Assembly (NCBI GenBank): GCA_020310875.1 | Contig: CM035428.1 | Coordinates: 107,267,182 to 107,331,181 of the forward strand | Direction of reading: 5' to 3' | DNA: 64,000 nt | Origin: Ceratopteris richardii | Taxonomy: Eukaryota; Streptophyta; Polypodiopsida; Polypodiales; Pteridaceae | Part shown: one piece after another, positions 31,444 through 41,780 of the stretch | How the letters are laid out: each line of letters begins with the position of its first letter | Position numbering within the stretch: the first letter of the stretch is position 1 | The notes under the pieces: model-generated | Told to the model about the DNA's origin: nothing | The model's database searches: none | What the model saw: the letters and a program-made list of their open reading frames with translations, nothing else | Made by a program: the position numbers and the translations under genes

Positions 31444-31507
31444 TGTGTACCTAAGCACCAACTTAGGGACTTGTGGAGAAAGAGACTATACCTCAATCCC
31501 CCTCAAG
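31444..31507 (-). repeat. 64-bp remnant of the 5' LTR of gypsy G
   Basis: Identical base for base to 15704-15767, the end of the 3' LTR. Beyond 31507 the sequence is copia RNase H, so about 830 bp of LTR and the adjoining copia sequence are missing. Confidence 0.85.
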
Positions 31508-31989
31508 GCAAATTGGGCTGTTTGCAAGGAAGACAGAAGGAGCATCTCAGGATCTCTTTCCTTTGCAGGTTCAAAACTTGTCTCATGGCCATCCAAGAAG
31601 CAACCCACAGTTGCACTCTCTTCTACTGAAGCTGAATATATAGGTCTTGCCATAGCTACTCAAGAAGCAATGTGGTTGAAGACACTATTTATAGATCTTG
31701 GATTGGAGATTGGAACTCCAAGTATCCTTGGTGACAATGTGAGCTCCATTCACTTGGTTGCCAATCCAATTTTCCATGCAAGGACTAAACATATTGAAGT
31801 ACATAATTATCACTATGTAAGAGAGAAGATTGTGAGCAAGGAAATTCAGCTATCTTATGTGCCAACCCATCAACAATGTGTGGATATCTTAACCAAGGCA
31901 CTAGATGGAACCAAACTCAGCAAATTTAAAGGTATGATTGGCTTTGCAGGTAATGTTGGAAGATTGAAGACCTCAAGCTCACTTGACTT
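31508..31989 (+). pseudogene. copia E RNase H
   Basis: The reading ANWAVCKEDRRSISGSLSFA, then SSTEAEYIGLAIATQEAMWL, LGDNVSSIHLVANPIFHART and CVDILTKALDGTKL, to the end of copia RNase H. The first catalytic Asp, in SDADWAG in relatives, is lost at the breakpoint (reads KANWAV). The remaining Glu and Asp are kept. It runs into the polypurine tract at 31990. Confidence 0.85.
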
Positions 31990-31999
31990 GAGGGGGAGC
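31990..31999 (+). other. polypurine tract of copia E
   Basis: GAGGGGGAGC just before the LTR start at 32000. Same tract as copia B on the other strand at 4853-4862. Confidence 0.8.
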
Positions 32000-33271
32000 T
32001 ATTGGAACAATTCCATCGCAAGTCTAAGTGGCGGCTTGAGTCATAAAAAGACATAGAAATTTGAAGGAAATTTCAAGGAAATTTCAATTCCTTGTAGAGT
32101 TCACTTGTGAACTCACTCTTGTAATTTTTGAGCTTCTACTTGATGTAAAAATGAAAGTATCTAAAGTGGTTGAGTCCACTCAATGAGTTGGAAGGAGAAA
32201 GCCAAAAATTCATGATTGAGTGAGTTGAAGAATCAATCACTAAAATATTGGAGAATGATTGTAGGTGAGATTCAAATTCAAATTTGGGCTCCAAACATCA
32301 CTATATATACATGGCCTTTAGTCGTGGTTTTTGTACCTCCATGAGCAGGGCTTCATGCCATATCAAAGTGTGTTTCAAGGCACACATATGTACGAGTAAG
32401 ACCATTGTACTTTACAATCAATATACATTCATTTTCATGATCATTTTAGTCCATATTTTCATGCTTTTGTGAATGTACTATTCACTGCCATATCTCTCAG
32501 TTTCTTCAGTGAGCTTGGAGAGATAATTTCTCTGCGCACAATCCAATATTTTGCATGATTCAAATTGGTAACATTTGTTATGTAAATCTACTATATACTC
32601 ACAAAATGTCATTGAAATTGGCCTTTTCAATCGGGAGATATGTTCGTTTGAAGTCGCCTATATCTCTTCATACTTTACTTCTCTATTAGCACTCCATCAA
32701 GTTATTCATTTGCTTAGAGCTTGTTCTCACTGTGTAGTTGATAGTTTTCCATGATTTAAAGCATCATAGAATCAGAATGCTATCTATTTTATGCTTACAA
32801 AACTTCATAAGCATTGCGTCATTTAATCTTGAGATATTAATATATCTTTGCTCATGGGTCTGAGGACTACTACAACCCATGAAAATCAAGATGATGTTGG
32901 GACTTACTAAACCTTTTCTCTTCATGTAGTCCATCATTTTTTATGAAATAACTCATGATTGTTAGCTTACTAAGTTAATAAGAGTTCCTTAAAAGGAATA
33001 AAGTCAATTGCTACTGTGGGTAGAGAATTCTTCAAAACACTGAACAGATGTATGAACCTAAATAACAAGTTTTAAACCCTTGGTTCAACTTCTAACTATC
33101 TTTTTTTATTTATCTTTTTGAGAGTGATCTTCCAAGGAACATAGGGTTTCTAATACATCCTTTGGCAAGATAAAAGCACCCACCCCATATCTCTAGAGCT
33201 CATTTGGCTGGTGTGGTGCAAAGTTTTTGCACCACCACTTCATCTTCATCAAGTACAAATCCATCTCATCA
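32000..33271 (+). repeat. copia LTR shared by E (3') and F (5'), 1,272 bp
   Basis: Begins TATTGGAACAATTCC (TG start mutated to TA) and ends CATCTCATCA, with a primer site three bases on. TATATATA box at 32302-32309. Aligns along its length with 13547-14811. Internal copia sequence lies on both sides, which is the LTR-internal-LTR-internal layout left by recombination between elements. Confidence 0.85.
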
Positions 33272-33274
33272 CAG

Positions 33275-33286
33275 TGGTATTAGAGC
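33275..33286 (+). promoter_or_regulatory. primer binding site, initiator-Met tRNA, copia F
   Basis: TGGTATTAGAGC, the same one-base variant as in copia E. Confidence 0.85.
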
Positions 33287-33299
33287 AAGGTTGGACAAC

Positions 33300-34380
33300 A
33301 TGGCAGATGGATTTCCTTTATCAATTGAAAAATTTGATAGAGGTAACTACTCAGCCTAGTCATTAAGAATGGAATCTTATCTTCAAGGTAGGAATTTATA
33401 TGGTTATATATCTGGAGATTAAGGTATGCCAAGTCTTAGGAACAAAGGTCAATCAACACAAGAAGAGAAAGAAAGATTGAGCAAATGGTGCTCCAAGGAT
33501 GCACTTGCAAGGTATTATCTCCTCAAATCTATCTCAGATTTTTTTTTGCCTCACATTAGAAGTTGTAAAGCATCTCAGGAAGTGTGGAATGCACTTGAAT
33601 CCTTCTTCTCTTCAAGTACAAAGGCCAGGAAGCATCAACTATGGCTGGACTTCACAACTCTCAAGAAAGCTCCCAAACAAAATATGACTGATTTTGTCAC
33701 AAAGCTCAAGGACATAGCAAATCAATTGGGAATCATTGGAGAGGTAATAGAGGAAGAGAAAAATGTAAGGCAGGGCATCAATGGCTTGAAGGTAGATGAC
33801 AAGTGGGAAGCATTCACCACAGCTATGGATCTATACATGGATATGCATATACCAGATTTCAATACACCTATAGGAAAACTACTTACTCAAGAGGATAAGC
33901 TTATCAAGAATGGAGAAATCTAAAAAGGTAATCAATCTTCTGTCGTGTATACTGATAAAGGAAAGTCCAAAGAAAACAAAGGAAGAGGAAAGAAAGTGGA
34001 TGATGAAGCAGGTACACATCAAGCTAACTATGTAGGTAGAGGAAGATATGGTAGAGGTAGAGGCAAAAGACAAAAGCAAGGCAAGAGGAGATCCCAAGCC
34101 TCAAATTTATGCTATATTTGTGGATTAACTAATCATACAACTGAAAATTGCTTTAGGAATTCTATGAATCAAAGAGGCAAAGGATACAATACAGGAAGTT
34201 ATGTCTACTCTAGAGGAAGGAACAACAACTTCAATGGCTACCACAACAACTACTACCATTCAAACTATCAAGGAGGCAATAGGGGAACAAGAGACTTCAA
34301 TAACTACACAGAAGACTCAAATCAAGAGGCCTCATTGCTAATCATGAATATGGACATGCCACAAGGTAAATCTAATGAGC
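33300..34380 (+). pseudogene. copia F gag, broken
   Basis: Starts MADGFPLSIEKFDRGNYSA with a TAG at about 33358 and another stop at 33420. 33426-33923 (165 codons) carries the UBN2-type gag core: LARYYLLKSISDFFLPHIRS, SSSTKARKHQLWLDFTTLKK, FVTKLKDIANQLGI. From 33945 follow a Gly/Arg/Lys-rich stretch and one zinc knuckle CYICGLTNHTTENC (CX2CX4HX4C, the standard form), then an Asn/Tyr-rich tail. A stop at 33921 separates the two. Structural shell protein in the ancestor. Confidence 0.8.
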
Positions 34381-34900
34381 ATGCTTTCTACATAGATTTA
34401 GGTTGCTCCAATAATGTGGCAGGAAATGTGGCACTCCTATTATATTTAGAAGATTCAAGGAACAAGCATGAAGTGGAGACATGTGATGATGCAAGGCATT
34501 TGGTGGAAAAGATAGGAAATGTGAAAGCACTTGATGGAAATATCAACCTACTTAGCAAGGTACTCTATGTCCCTACCATCAGAAAGAATTTGGTAAGTGT
34601 AGGACAGATTGTGGAGAGAGGCTTCACAAGTTACGTTAAAAAAATTAGGAGCATTTGTTGAAGATCCAAGTCAAGGATTTAGGAGAATTGTAAAAGATGT
34701 AAAGACATGTAGATTGTTCACATTTGAGTTACAAGACACTAGAAACATTGTTGTCTTTAATTATGGTAGTGATACACTCATAGAATTGGAAGTATGGCAG
34801 AAAATGTTAGCACATATTCTTGAAAGATCATTAAAGCTAATTTGGAGGGACCAAAGTGTACTTGGACTCCCTAACTTGTCAAAACAACATATGATTTATA
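34381..34900 (+). pseudogene. copia F protease and GAG-pre, broken
   Basis: Protease start FYIDLGCSNNVAGN: the active-site D-S-G is D-L-G here. NLLSKVLYVPTIRKNLVSVG ends the domain. A frame shift at about 34640 leads into 34609-35208 with the GAG-pre segment (GAFVEDPSQGFRRIVK, ELEVWQKMLAHILERSLKLI), where the usual HxRLGH is KMLAH. Confidence 0.75.
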
Positions 34901-35800
34901 ATTGTAGTGCATGTCAATTTGGAAAGTCTCACAATTTACCATTCATGAAGAAAGGATATATGCATGGAGATCTTTTGGATTTGGTTCATACAGTATGGGG
35001 ACCTAGCAAGGATGCTTCAATATCAGGATCAAGGTATTATGTCTCTTTCATTGATGATTGTAGTAGATGGACTATAGTATATTTTATGAAACACAAAGAT
35101 GAAATCTTTTCATGCTTCAAAAGATCTTTGGCTCTTGTGGAGAATCAAACAGGTAAGACATTAAAAAATTCTAAGGTGAGAAAGAGGGGGAGAGTACTTC
35201 TCCCATGAGTTTGACTCCTTTCTTCAAGAAAGAGGAATCAAAAGAGAGATCACTACAAGGTACACTCCTGAGTGAAATGGAGTGGCAGAAAGAAGGAATA
35301 AGACAATTGTTGAAGCCGCAAGGTCTTTGCTAAATGAGAAGCACTTACCTAATTACTTATGGGCTGAGGTTGTATCCATAGCCACCTATTTGGTTAACAG
35401 GTTACCTTCAAAATCACTTGATGGCATGACACCATATGAGGCTTGGAATGGAAGAAGACCAAGTCTGGATCATTGTAAGATTTTTTCATGCATTGTGTAT
35501 GCTCATATTCCTTTAGAGGTTAGAGGGAAGATGGATCGCAAAGCAGAAAGGTGTGTATTGATTGGATATGACAACAATCAAAAGGGCTAGAGATTATTCA
35601 ACCCAACAATCAAATGATTCTTGGTGAGTAGAGATGTAGTATCTGATGAGAATAGTTCTTGCTATGAAGAATAATGTAGAAAGGTCAACTTACCTTATGA
35701 TCTTAAAGAAGATTTTCCAAAACTTGTTAAGGATAATCCTCCTAAAATTGAAGAGCAGGATACCTCAAAACATGATGAAGTAAATCAGTATGAAAAACTC
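34890..35800 (+). pseudogene. copia F integrase, broken
   Basis: Zinc finger HMIYNCSACQFGKSH, core start RYYVSFIDDCSRWTIVYFM (first Asp), a stop-rich stretch 35160-35280, then 35282-35590: GVAERRNKTIVEAARSLLNE (Glu), NYLWAEVVSIATYLVNRLPS and FSCIVYAHIP. The second Asp (usually SDNGGE) is not readable. 35591-35800 is the low-complexity linker with a TAG after NQKG. Confidence 0.8.
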
Positions 35801-35803
35801 AAA

Positions 35804-36752
35804 ATGTGGAAGTCTAAAGGTAAAACAAAAATGCAGGAACTTGCACAAGAGGTAGAATCATCCCATCATGGCCTAAGAAGGTCCATGAGGGAGAAAAGAA
35901 AACCAAACAAGTGTGGGTTTGATACTTCTCTAGTCACTTATCATTCAATCTATCTAGCACAGGACATAAATCAAGAGGAACCCTCAACATTTGAAGAAAC
36001 AAAGAAGAAATGAGAATGGAGGCATGCAATGGAAGAAGAAATTGAAGCTCTTGAGGAGAATAAAACTTGGGAGTTGGTTCCCAAGTCTCCAGCAACGAAA
36101 GTAATAGGCTCAAGATGGATCTACAAATTAAGAAGAACTAATATGTCTCCATTAATAGGAAGAAGACAAGACTTGCGACAAACAGCTTTGCACAAACTCA
36201 CTGAATTGATTATGAAAAGACCTTCTCTCTTGTGGCAAAGATGCCCACAATTAGGATATTGCTTAGTATTTCCTCTTCCAAGAATTTGAAGATACTTCAA
36301 TTGGATGTAAAAAATGCATTTCTTAATGGATTGATAAGAGAAGAGGTATGCATGGCACAATCACATGCTTTTGAGAATCACATATATCCTGATTATGTGT
36401 GTACACTTAATAAAGCTTTATATGGACTCAAACAAGCCCCAAGCGCTTGGAATCACAGGCTTGTCTCATTCTTGCGCGACAAAGGATTTCAAACTAGCAA
36501 GGCAGATCCATCACTATTCATAAAAAGGAGTAATTATGAAGTCATTTATTTGTGTGTGTATGTGGATGATATTATACTAATAGGAAATGATGCAGATGGA
36601 ATCAAGAAAGTGAAAATTTGGATGAAAGAAGAGTTTAAGATAAGTGACTTAGGGTCATCACATACTTCCTAGGATTGGAAGTGGCTTAGAAGGATCATGG
36701 TCAATATCTTACTCAAAGAAAGTACATTAGAGACTTGTTGACAAAGTTCAAT
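35804..36752 (+). pseudogene. copia F reverse transcriptase, broken
   Basis: 35804-36013 linker; 36029-36289 RT entry MEEEIEALEENKTWELVPKS, TKVIGSRWIYKLR; shift; 36232-36672 ILQLDVKNAFLNG, ALYGLKQAPSAWNHRL and the intact catalytic box CVYVDDIILIGND; shift; then YFLGLEVA and LTQRKYIRDLLTKFN to 36749. The rest of RT is lost at the inverted duplication. Confidence 0.8.
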
Positions 36753-36910
36753 CTACACACAAGGCTTTGATAACTTGTCACATCCTCTATGAGTTCACCC
36801 TCATATGAGCTCAATTTATGATTAACCTCCAGTGGAGTACCTGCAATCCTTCAATCTTTCATTTGGAACTTTGTCAACAAGTCTTTAATGTACTTTCTTT
36901 GAGTAAGATA
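36705..36910. repeat. inverted duplication of copia RT, 45-bp arms
   Basis: 36705-36749 and the reverse complement of 36866-36910 match at 44 of 45 bases. Both encode YLTQRKYI and DLLTKF of the RT thumb, on opposite strands. The 116-bp centre belongs to the minus-strand copy (TPLEVNHKLSSYEGELIED). This is the hinge between F and H. Confidence 0.8.
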
Positions 36911-37987
36911 TGTTGGTGCATTTTACCCAAGCCTACATGCTTGATATGCTTGATATTATCCTCATTTGTAAGTCACATGTGTAGTCATGTGAACACCTCT
37001 TGTAAAAGAGTTCATTTTATCTCTTATAAATGAAAAAAGAAAAAAGGAAAAGGATGGCTTACCTCATCCATGATGTAAAAGCAAACTCGTGGCTCTAACT
37101 ACCTAAAACCACGAATTTTGAGCTGAGGGAATCTCTCCTAACTTTGGGGATCACTTTTGGTGGATCCATTCGAATTTGAATTCAAAACTCCCTCCAAGAA
37201 TAGCTATAAACAGAGCAAGAAGGAAGAGGCAATTAGCAAGCCTTGTACGTGACCACTTCATGTCATTTTGTAGAGATTGAAGAGCTTACTCCATAGCTCT
37301 ATCATTCTACTCCCATTGTGCAAAGATTCATTTCCAATGTGGTTGTAATCATATGTGAATCTATACATTTATCATCATCTACTTTTCTGTTTTATTCTCT
37401 GCTATACTCACTCAGAGCAGTGACTTCAGAAGGTCATATCTCGAGTTCTACGAATCTTTTTTAGTGATTTAATGTGAGTTGGATAGCTCATACTGTCTAA
37501 TTTGTACCTATAAATTTTCATGGTCATTAGATTAATACTTTTGAAGATATCTGCAATTTACTGATCACTGGTCTATCTCTGCAGAGCCCCGAGAATGGCG
37601 GGCATGTTCCAGACTTTGTAAAAATTTGTTCTCAGTGCTCAGTCCATCATTTGAAGTATTTTAACTTGGATTGGGAAGCTTGCTAAGTCTATTTGCTATG
37701 CCCAAAAGGAATTTTTCTAATTCCTACCAGGTTGAGAGCACTGTTCATTTTTTCCAGCAGGTGTAAGTCCAAAAATAGCAAGTTTTTGGGAGCTAGTCAT
37801 CTTGCAACTAGTCTGTCTTGACTTAAACTTTTGGGATACATGTTCCAAAGTACTTGGCTGATATTTTGGTGGATTTAGGAAGCTCAAAGGGTCTATTAAT
37901 CAACTCTGAAGTCTCAGTTGGCTGGTGTGAAGCTGGTTGTAGCAGCACCTACTCATCTTTGGATTGCATCCACCATCTCTCTTCACA
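36911..37987 (+). repeat. solo copia LTR, 1,077 bp, target duplication AGATA
   Basis: Begins TGTTGGTGCATTTTACCC and ends CTCTTCACA, with AGATA on both sides (36906-36910 and 37988-37992). TATAAA at 37205-37210. Its start is like the LTR of copia A at 1-585. No internal sequence remains, so it arose by recombination between the two LTRs of a full element. Its interior has no gene. Confidence 0.85.
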
Positions 37988-38393
37988 AGATATAGACCAT
38001 GATCCTTGTAAACCACTTCCAATCCTACGAAGTATGTGAGTGACCCTAAGTCACTTATCTTAAACTCTTCTTTCATTTGCTCTTTGACTTTCTTGATTCC
38101 ATCTTCATCATTTCCTGTTAGTATAATATCATCCACATACACACACAAATAGATGACTTCATAATTGCTCCTTTTTATGAATAGTGTGGATCTACCTTGG
38201 TAGGTTGAAATCCTTTATCCTCCAAGAATGAGACAAGCCTCTGATTCCAAGCTGTTGGGGTTTGTTTGAGTCCATACAAGGCTTTATTAAGTTTACACAC
38301 ATAATGAAGATATATGTGATTCTCAAAACCAGGTGGTTGTGCCATGCATAACTCTTCTATTATCCATCCATTAAGAAATGCACTACTTGCCAC
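37988..38393 (-). pseudogene. copia H reverse transcriptase, 5' part
   Basis: 38175-38393: AFLNGWIIEELCMAQPPGFE, LNKALYGLKQTPTAWNQRLV, with a shift at about 38180, then 37988-38148: MCVYVDDIILTGNDEDGIKK and ISDLGSLTYFVGLEVVYKDH. The YVDD box is intact. The segment is cut at 37987 by the solo LTR. Confidence 0.8.
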
Positions 38394-38400
38394 TGAACAA

Positions 38401-38496
38401 ATTCACTTCTACAAGTACGATTCCTTCACTCTAGAGCTATAACCATCACAAAGGCACCTTGGTTGAGTTTGTTCCCTGGCAACAGCACCAAAAAGG
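38401..38496 (-). other. gypsy leader and decayed tRNA-Asp primer site, outside J's left LTR
   Basis: Aligns with 49625-49736, the sequence between leader and 5' LTR of J. The primer site at 38473-38490 reads TGGTGCTGTTGCCAGGGA on the minus strand, three changes from the standard. So J's left LTR has internal-type sequence on its outer side too: the remains of a second unit in tandem. Confidence 0.65.
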
Positions 38497-39380
38497 TGTG
38501 TACCTAAGTCACGAGGTCTTAGGGACTTGTGTCAAAGAGACTAAATCTCATTTGCCCCACAAGTGCATATAGTGGTGGATTGACACACACTTAATTATCA
38601 ATCCGAAGAACCACATGAACCAAGTGTATGAGGACATGTGCACACATGATGGAAAGTGAAGTGGTACAACAAAAATGCATAAGAAAAGACTAATCTACAT
38701 CTCCAACTCACTAAAACTCTGAAAGTGTCTGCCATGATACCACTTACAGTAGCAAATACAAATTTGAATGTTTCTCCCAACTCCGAACTCTGAATATGGC
38801 CAAGTGGGTTCATTTCAAAGTTCTCGATGAGACGCATATATTGGTGGTATTTTCACTTGAATGGGACAACTGATCTTCAAGTTATGGCCAAAACAATGAA
38901 TTGCGGGAAACACCTTCGCTCACTCCACAACTTGTACTTGCTCACACACACACTATAGTAGTTCAAAAGTGATGGGGAGGGAAAGACAACAGTCCTACAC
39001 ACACATTCCCAACTTCACACACACACACACACAAAAGATCATAGGGAAGATGCAATTCAGCAGGAAAGAAGCAAATTCTAAATTTTAGTTCTCCTTCACA
39101 ATAGCAAAAAGTCTTTACAAAGAGTCACAAAGTGACTTATATACATGTGCCCTAAAAATGTTCTTTTCACACAAGTGACCGGCACTTTATTGGCTAATCT
39201 CTAATTTCCTACTATTTCACAAAGAATATATCACAATAAGTTGCGCTTATGCATCTAGAGGACTCCTCTAGTGCATTTACATAGCTTTGAGGGAATTATC
39301 TTGGATTTTGAAGAAGAATTTTTGTGTCCATTAATTTGAAAATTTGGGACTCCTCTTTTGTGCCTTTTTTCTCTGCAACA
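38497..39380 (-). repeat. 3' LTR of gypsy J, 884 bp
   Basis: Minus strand TGTTGCAGAG to GTACACA; inner end next to the polypurine tract CTCTCCCCCTCTTT (plus strand) at 39381. TATATAAG at 39136-39143; dyad at 39251-39274. Aligns with G's LTR and with 49737-50620. Confidence 0.85.
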
Positions 39381-40129
39381 CTCTCCCCCTCTTTGTCTTT
39401 ATCATCCCTTGAAAGGCTTTGCTTCTCGTTTGCAGATTGTCTATGGCTCAAGAATACACGCACCTAGTGGTCGAAGAAGCAATAAGGACTATCAAAGAAT
39501 TTGTTACTTTATCCGAAGTTAATCCTTTTCTTCTTTAAGCCCCTTGCTATTCCTTATATCACAAGTCTGGGTTGTTGTATTAAGTCGGGTTGTCACGCAT
39601 GCCATCAATGGCTAAGAATGTGATATTCTTAGTCACTCTCTTCAACTTCTCAGCCTCTACCTCTTTCTAACTTTTGGTCTTTTGATATGTCTTTGTCTTC
39701 ACACATCTAACCCTGTTGTATTGTTTGGAGCCTGTCTACTTCTTTCCTGTCGCACACCTTACTTTGCTAACCTTTACTCTCTTTTAAGTCAGCATTACGT
39801 TTCAAAGGCCCTGTTCTTGAATCTTCTTGTCATTCTCTGGGACCTAACTCATTTCTTTCCACCGCACGCATCCAGTGGACGAGGAGACAGTTAGGACCTT
39901 CAGACAATTGGTTATCTTATCCGATGAAGAATCCTTTGTGTTTTATCTCTCTTCCTTGCTTGTTTCACTTCATCGCCTGCTCATGCTGGATGAGGAAGCT
40001 GTATGCAACCTCCCATGAAATGTCGTAGTTGTTATCTTTCTTTCTTTCCAATCCTCAGGACCTAGTTCTTTGGTGTTATCACCTGATGCATGCCCCTGTA
40101 GGGCTTTGGGCAGAAGGTTGCTCTTTTCT
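39381..40129 (-). other. gypsy J 3' untranslated region with polypurine tract
   Basis: The tract occupies about 39381-39394. The rest is T/C-rich on the plus strand and about twice as long as the matching stretch in G. No supported gene; 39682-39894 is an isolated open frame without recognisable features. Confidence 0.6.
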
Positions 40130-41610
40130 TTATGAACTTTTGTTCTTCACTGAGCTGTTTTGTTCTTTGATCTTCTTCTTCTTCTTCTTCTTTTGCTCGA
40201 TTTCCCTCCTCCTAAACTCTATCATCCCCGACAGGCTTTTTGTTGCGACATGAGTACGTTTGTATGACCTTTTTCTCTCTCTGTTAAGCAAATTGGCCTG
40301 ACATATCATCAATTCTTTCCATACCTTTATTACTATCAGTAACATGCTCAAAATTTTGTTAGTAATTTTGATTGCTAAGTTTGGTATAGCTGCGTATCTG
40401 GAAATCCAAAATTCTATGGTTTTAACCATGTACTCTTCCGTTGGTAAGTAATTACGAGGTGGACTGGGTAGTAAGGGATAGTTGAGCCAATGATTATTAA
40501 TGCTTCCCTCACACTGTCCTTCCCAAAATTGCATCCAAGAGCGTCTTCTTGGTACTGGGCAAAAAGATGGATTTACTTGAAGTATATATGGTGATGATTC
40601 CCATTGTACCCGTAGAGTAGGATTCTTCTCCAAAAATTTCCTCCTCCATATAGGATCGGCTCTGTCAAATTCCTCTTGTGTATAGATAAATGTTTGCATG
40701 TTGAACTGTAAATTGCTATCTGGCTCCTTATTTGTCGTGGTCTTCATGTACTGTCATGTTTGTTCCTTGAGTAATCCATATGGTACATTCAAGGTTTTCA
40801 TTACCTGTTCCAGATTTTTGCTTTCAATTTTTGCTTCTCTCATGACCTTGATTACTTGATCTTCAAAATCTTCAGTAAGTTGGGACACCAGTAGTGCCCA
40901 CTCATTTTGGCTTAGTTCTACAACAGCCCGAGTATGTCGTTCAATGTTGGTCTTCATTTCCTCCCTTATCGGTGAATGATGTAGAGGGGAAGAAAGAGGA
41001 CGTACCTCAGTCTCCTCAGTAGCCGCTGTGGAGTGTGGAACTATTGGTGTCCCCTCATTAACCTGTTGTTCTAATTGAGCCTGCAATTGCTTTATTAATT
41101 CATCCTTTTCTTTAATTTCTTCTGTGGCTTTCATAATCGTTGCCTTGTTTTTGAGGAGCTCCTCTCCTATGGCAGTGAGTTGATTTGTGTCTTCTTTGCA
41201 TTGTTCAAAGTACTGATTTTCTGCTATCTTCCATTTCTTTCGGAGCTCTGCCATGTCATTCATGTATCTTTTTTCCCATTTTGCTATGATAGCTTGCTCT
41301 ATTTTCAGCTATTCTTCATACTTTGCTATCCTTTCTTTCAATGCTCGTGTGTATTTCTCTGTTACTTCAGGAGCTTCTATTGGTTGGTTGCACAATAGGG
41401 CTGTCATTAGTTCTTTATTCCTATTCCGTAAATTATCAGCCTCGTCCATCTACACCTTGATTTGACATTCAAGAATTTTGCTTCTAGCATTCATTCGTGT
41501 TTTGTCTTCTTTGCTAGCCTCATATTTGCTTTGCAGTTCTTTCAATTGTTCTTTTAGCTTCTAATTTTCTGCTTCTAGTGTGTTGCATTGATGTTTGGCC
41601 TCTTGGGCTT
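40130..41610 (-). pseudogene. gypsy J downstream long frame, C-terminal half
   Basis: 41263-40754 (169 codons) and 40747-40130 (205 codons) are one frame parted by a TGA. A coiled coil (EELLKNKATIMKATEEIKEK, DELIKQLQAQLEQQ), Pro-rich spacer PLSSPLHHSPIREEM, FEDQVIKVMREAKIESKNL, then WRRKFLEKNPTLRV, NYPLLPSPPRNYLPTEEY, MVKTIEFW and a Lys-rich tail. Each block matches G in order. Compared with G, about 150 residues are missing between NKILSML and the tail (after LLIVIKVW). 41264-41610 continues the coiled coil with stops. J's codon at G's TAG is Gln, so the G stop is a later mutation. Confidence 0.75.
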
Positions 41611-41780
41611 CTATTTTACAAAGAATATATTACAATAAGTTGGGCTTATGCATCTAGAGGACTCCTCTAGTGCATTTACATAGCTTTGAGCGAATTATTT
41701 CCGATTTTGAAGAAGAATTTTTGTGTCCATTAATTTGAAAATTTTGGGGCTCCTCTTTTGTGCCTTTTTTCTCTACAACA
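41611..41780 (-). repeat. internal LTR fragment in gypsy J, 170 bp
   Basis: Aligns with 39213-39380, the first 170 bp of the LTR read on the minus strand, including the dyad (41650-41673). It lies between the gag piece and the downstream frame, so J was joined from two copies at an LTR. Confidence 0.75.

Larger units (their letters stand above)
15704..31507 (-). mobile_element. large Ty3/gypsy retrotransposon G with extra 3' reading frames, 15.8 kb
   Basis: Read on the minus strand: LTR fragment, tRNA-Asp primer site, long repeat-rich leader, gag, protease, RT, RNase H, integrase, a second retropepsin frame, a frame of about 1,200 codons, polypurine tract, LTR. The primer site and the CX2CX3HX4C gag fingers point to the Tat/Athila side of Ty3, as far as memory of those groups goes. 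The 5' LTR is cut to 64 bp. J (38497-50620) is a second, shrunken member and D a third. Confidence 0.85.
13547..33271 (+). mobile_element. Ty1/copia retrotransposon E, host of gypsy G
   Basis: Plus-strand copia with LTRs at 13547-14811 and 32000-33271. Internal parts are the gag start, a short GAG-pre and integrase start (to 15703) and RNase H (31508-31989). Gypsy G sits between them, and the RT and most of integrase are missing, so G's arrival or a later deletion removed about 2 kb of copia. The right LTR is also the left LTR of copia F. Confidence 0.8.
33272..36752 (+). mobile_element. Ty1/copia retrotransposon F, 3' truncated
   Basis: Plus-strand gag, protease, GAG-pre, integrase and RT in copia order, ending in the RT thumb at about 36752 where an inverted copy of the same region begins. 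RNase H and the 3' LTR are absent. This is the most complete copia body of the E/F/A family in the window. Confidence 0.85.
36753..38400 (-). mobile_element. copia fragment H, RT only, split by a solo LTR
   Basis: Minus-strand RT of the same family as F: 38175-38393 and 37988-38160 before, and 36753-36910 after, the solo LTR at 36911-37987. Joining the flanks with one AGATA gives a continuous RT reading across HGLYLTQRKY. It ends at about 38393, where gypsy leader sequence begins. Confidence 0.75.
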
